Source: Candidatus Zixiibacteriota bacterium (GTDB taxonomy: Bacteria; Zixibacteria; MSB-5A5; JAABVY01; JAHJOQ01). From it: a stretch of 6,391 nucleotides of DNA. This document shows positions 5,480-6,391 of this stretch, one piece after another; the stretch's first letter is position 1; the number at the start of each line of letters is the position of its first letter. The notes under the pieces were generated by a model. The model was not told where the DNA came from, ran no database searches, and worked only from the letters and a program-made list of their open reading frames with translations. Location: NCBI GenBank assembly GCA_024275215.1, contig JAJRZO010000157.1, forward strand, positions 1 through 6,391, given 5' to 3'. Made by a program: the position numbers and the translations under genes.

Positions 5480-6391
5480 ATGAAAGTATTTACCGGACTA
5501 CTGGCGATATTTCTGATTGCAATTCTTGTATCAGGCACTGCTTTATCAGCCAAAATGCCAAAGGGTGTCCTGCTGGATATGCCTGATGAGATAGCGATGA
5601 AATATTATGGCGAGGTTCCCCAGTATGAGCGTTTCGCCGAGCAAATTGCCGAGCGTGCTTCGAGGGCGTTTACGGGTGATACTCTGAAACTGTTGGTTGT
5701 CTTGCTGGATTGGAGCAATCGTCCGGGAACTTATTCGCAGGCAGTTTTCGATTCATTGATTTTGTCGAGAGATGTCTATCCCGGTGGCTCAGTTGCCGAC
5801 TTCTTTCATGAGTCATCCTACGGAAATCTTACAATAACAGGACAAGTCTTTGACTGGTACAACGCTGGTGTTTACGATCCCTATTTCGATTTTGAGAGCA
5901 TGCTTTGGGAATTGGATCCGATTATAGACTACTCGCAGTTTGACGGTAACGGCGATGGAATTGTTGATGCGATTGCATTCATACGCTCAGGCACAGGTCA
6001 GGAGGATACGGGCGATGATATGGATATCTGGTCACATGCCGTGATCTATCCATCTGGCTGGGAGCAGGGACCATTCGATGGCGTGCTTGTGGGACAGTGG
6101 TTCACTGCGCCGGAAGAAAGACCGTTGCGCTCCGAAACTTGCCCATCTTATATTCTGATGGAAGACACACTTTGTCGAATCCACGTCATCTGTCACGAAC
6201 TGACGCACGATCTTGGAATGCCTGATCTCTATGACTATGATGAAAAACTCAATACGGATACATACAGCACCCCGAACGATGCGAACGATCATCCTATGGT
6301 CGATTGGAGCCTCATGGGCTATGGCGGTTATGGATTGCTCGCGTATGGTTACTCAACTCCTGCTCATCATTGTAGCTGGATAAAGATGCAC
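5480..6391 (+). CDS. M6-family metalloprotease, secreted (3' end outside the window)
   Basis: 304 codons are open from the ATG to the window edge with no stop, so the C-terminal part is missing. Residues 1-24 form a signal peptide (MKVFTGLLAIF, ending ALSA before KMPKG). The zinc site HELTH is at 239-243, followed by DLGMPDLYDYD (244-254), the HExxHxxGxPDLYD signature of immune inhibitor A-type M6 peptidases; His239 and His243 bind zinc and Glu240 is the catalytic base. DWSLMGYGGYG (275-285) corresponds to the Met-turn region and TPAHHCSWIKM (293-303) to the usual segment after it. DGNGDGIVD (155-163) is a calcium-binding-type DxNxDGxxD loop common in these enzymes. The start is supported by AGGAG (5470-5474) five bases upstream. 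The enzyme should be exported and degrade protein substrates. Missing downstream parts probably include carbohydrate-binding-like or sorting domains. It is divergent from the propeller lipoprotein gene. Confidence 0.88.
   Translation, partial: MKVFTGLLAIFLIAILVSGTALSAKMPKGVLLDMPDEIAMKYYGEVPQYERFAEQIAERASRAFTGDTLKLLVVLLDWSNRPGTYSQAVFDSLILSRDVYPGGSVADFFHESSYGNLTITGQVFDWYNAGVYDPYFDFESMLWELDPIIDYSQFDGNGDGIVDAIAFIRSGTGQEDTGDDMDIWSHAVIYPSGWEQGPFDGVLVGQWFTAPEERPLRSETCPSYILMEDTLCRIHVICHELTHDLGMPDLYDYDEKLNTDTYSTPNDANDHPMVDWSLMGYGGYGLLAYGYSTPAHHCSWIKMH

Noticed and set aside
5281..5553. N-terminal extension of the lipoprotein frame up to 5553
   Set aside because: It would run through the shared promoter region and into the protease gene, start upstream of the predicted transcript start, and bury the signal peptide about 90 residues inside the protein.
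6032..6292. Minus-strand open frame opposite the protease catalytic region
   Set aside because: It lies antisense to the HExxH-encoding region, has no recognisable product and is explained by codon use of the protease gene.

Overview
The window looks like chromosomal DNA of an anaerobic or facultative Gram-negative bacterium of moderate GC content. The evidence is an outer-membrane beta-barrel gene, a probable surface lipoprotein, a secreted M6-type metalloprotease and an oxygen-sensitive ATP-driven iron-sulfur reductase pair. The mix of DUF4332-type helix-hairpin-helix protein, propeller lipoprotein and M6 protease resembles the FCB/Zixibacteria-like lineages. That is only an impression from gene content and cannot be settled here.

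Layout, left to right. Bases 1-165 are the spacer at the end of an rRNA operon, followed by a complete 5S rRNA gene (166-282, + strand) and its strong terminator (288-320). A second hairpin terminator (360-386) ends a minus-strand gene that faces the rRNA operon: a 217-residue outer-membrane beta-barrel protein (414-1067) with a good sigma70-type promoter at 1165-1193. Next on the minus strand is a 134-residue tandem helix-hairpin-helix protein of the DUF4332 type (1369-1773), with its own promoter and a candidate terminator. Upstream of it, also on the minus strand, are two adjacent genes transcribed in the order 3928 to 1882: a double-cubane-cluster-type reductase of the HgdB/BcrC/YjiM superfamily and its ATP-dependent activase (HgdC/YjiL type). 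They are separated by one base.

Bases 3929-4296 are non-coding. They hold a candidate promoter far upstream of the reductase and several small dyads, which suggests a long structured leader. Then comes a minus-strand lipoprotein gene (4297-5280) whose mature part reads as a seven-bladed beta-propeller. It is divergent, across a 199-bp region with a promoter on each side, from a plus-strand M6-family metalloprotease (5480 to the window edge, incomplete).

How the genes may work together: the reductase and activase form one functional unit. The activase hydrolyses ATP to push low-potential electrons onto the double-cubane cluster of the reductase. The lipoprotein and protease are both exported and share a divergent control region, so they may be co-regulated, but nothing in the sequence proves it. 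The most interesting content is the reductase/activase pair, whose natural substrate in this family is unknown, together with its long leader. I saw no CRISPR array, insertion sequence, integrase, tRNA or phage gene.
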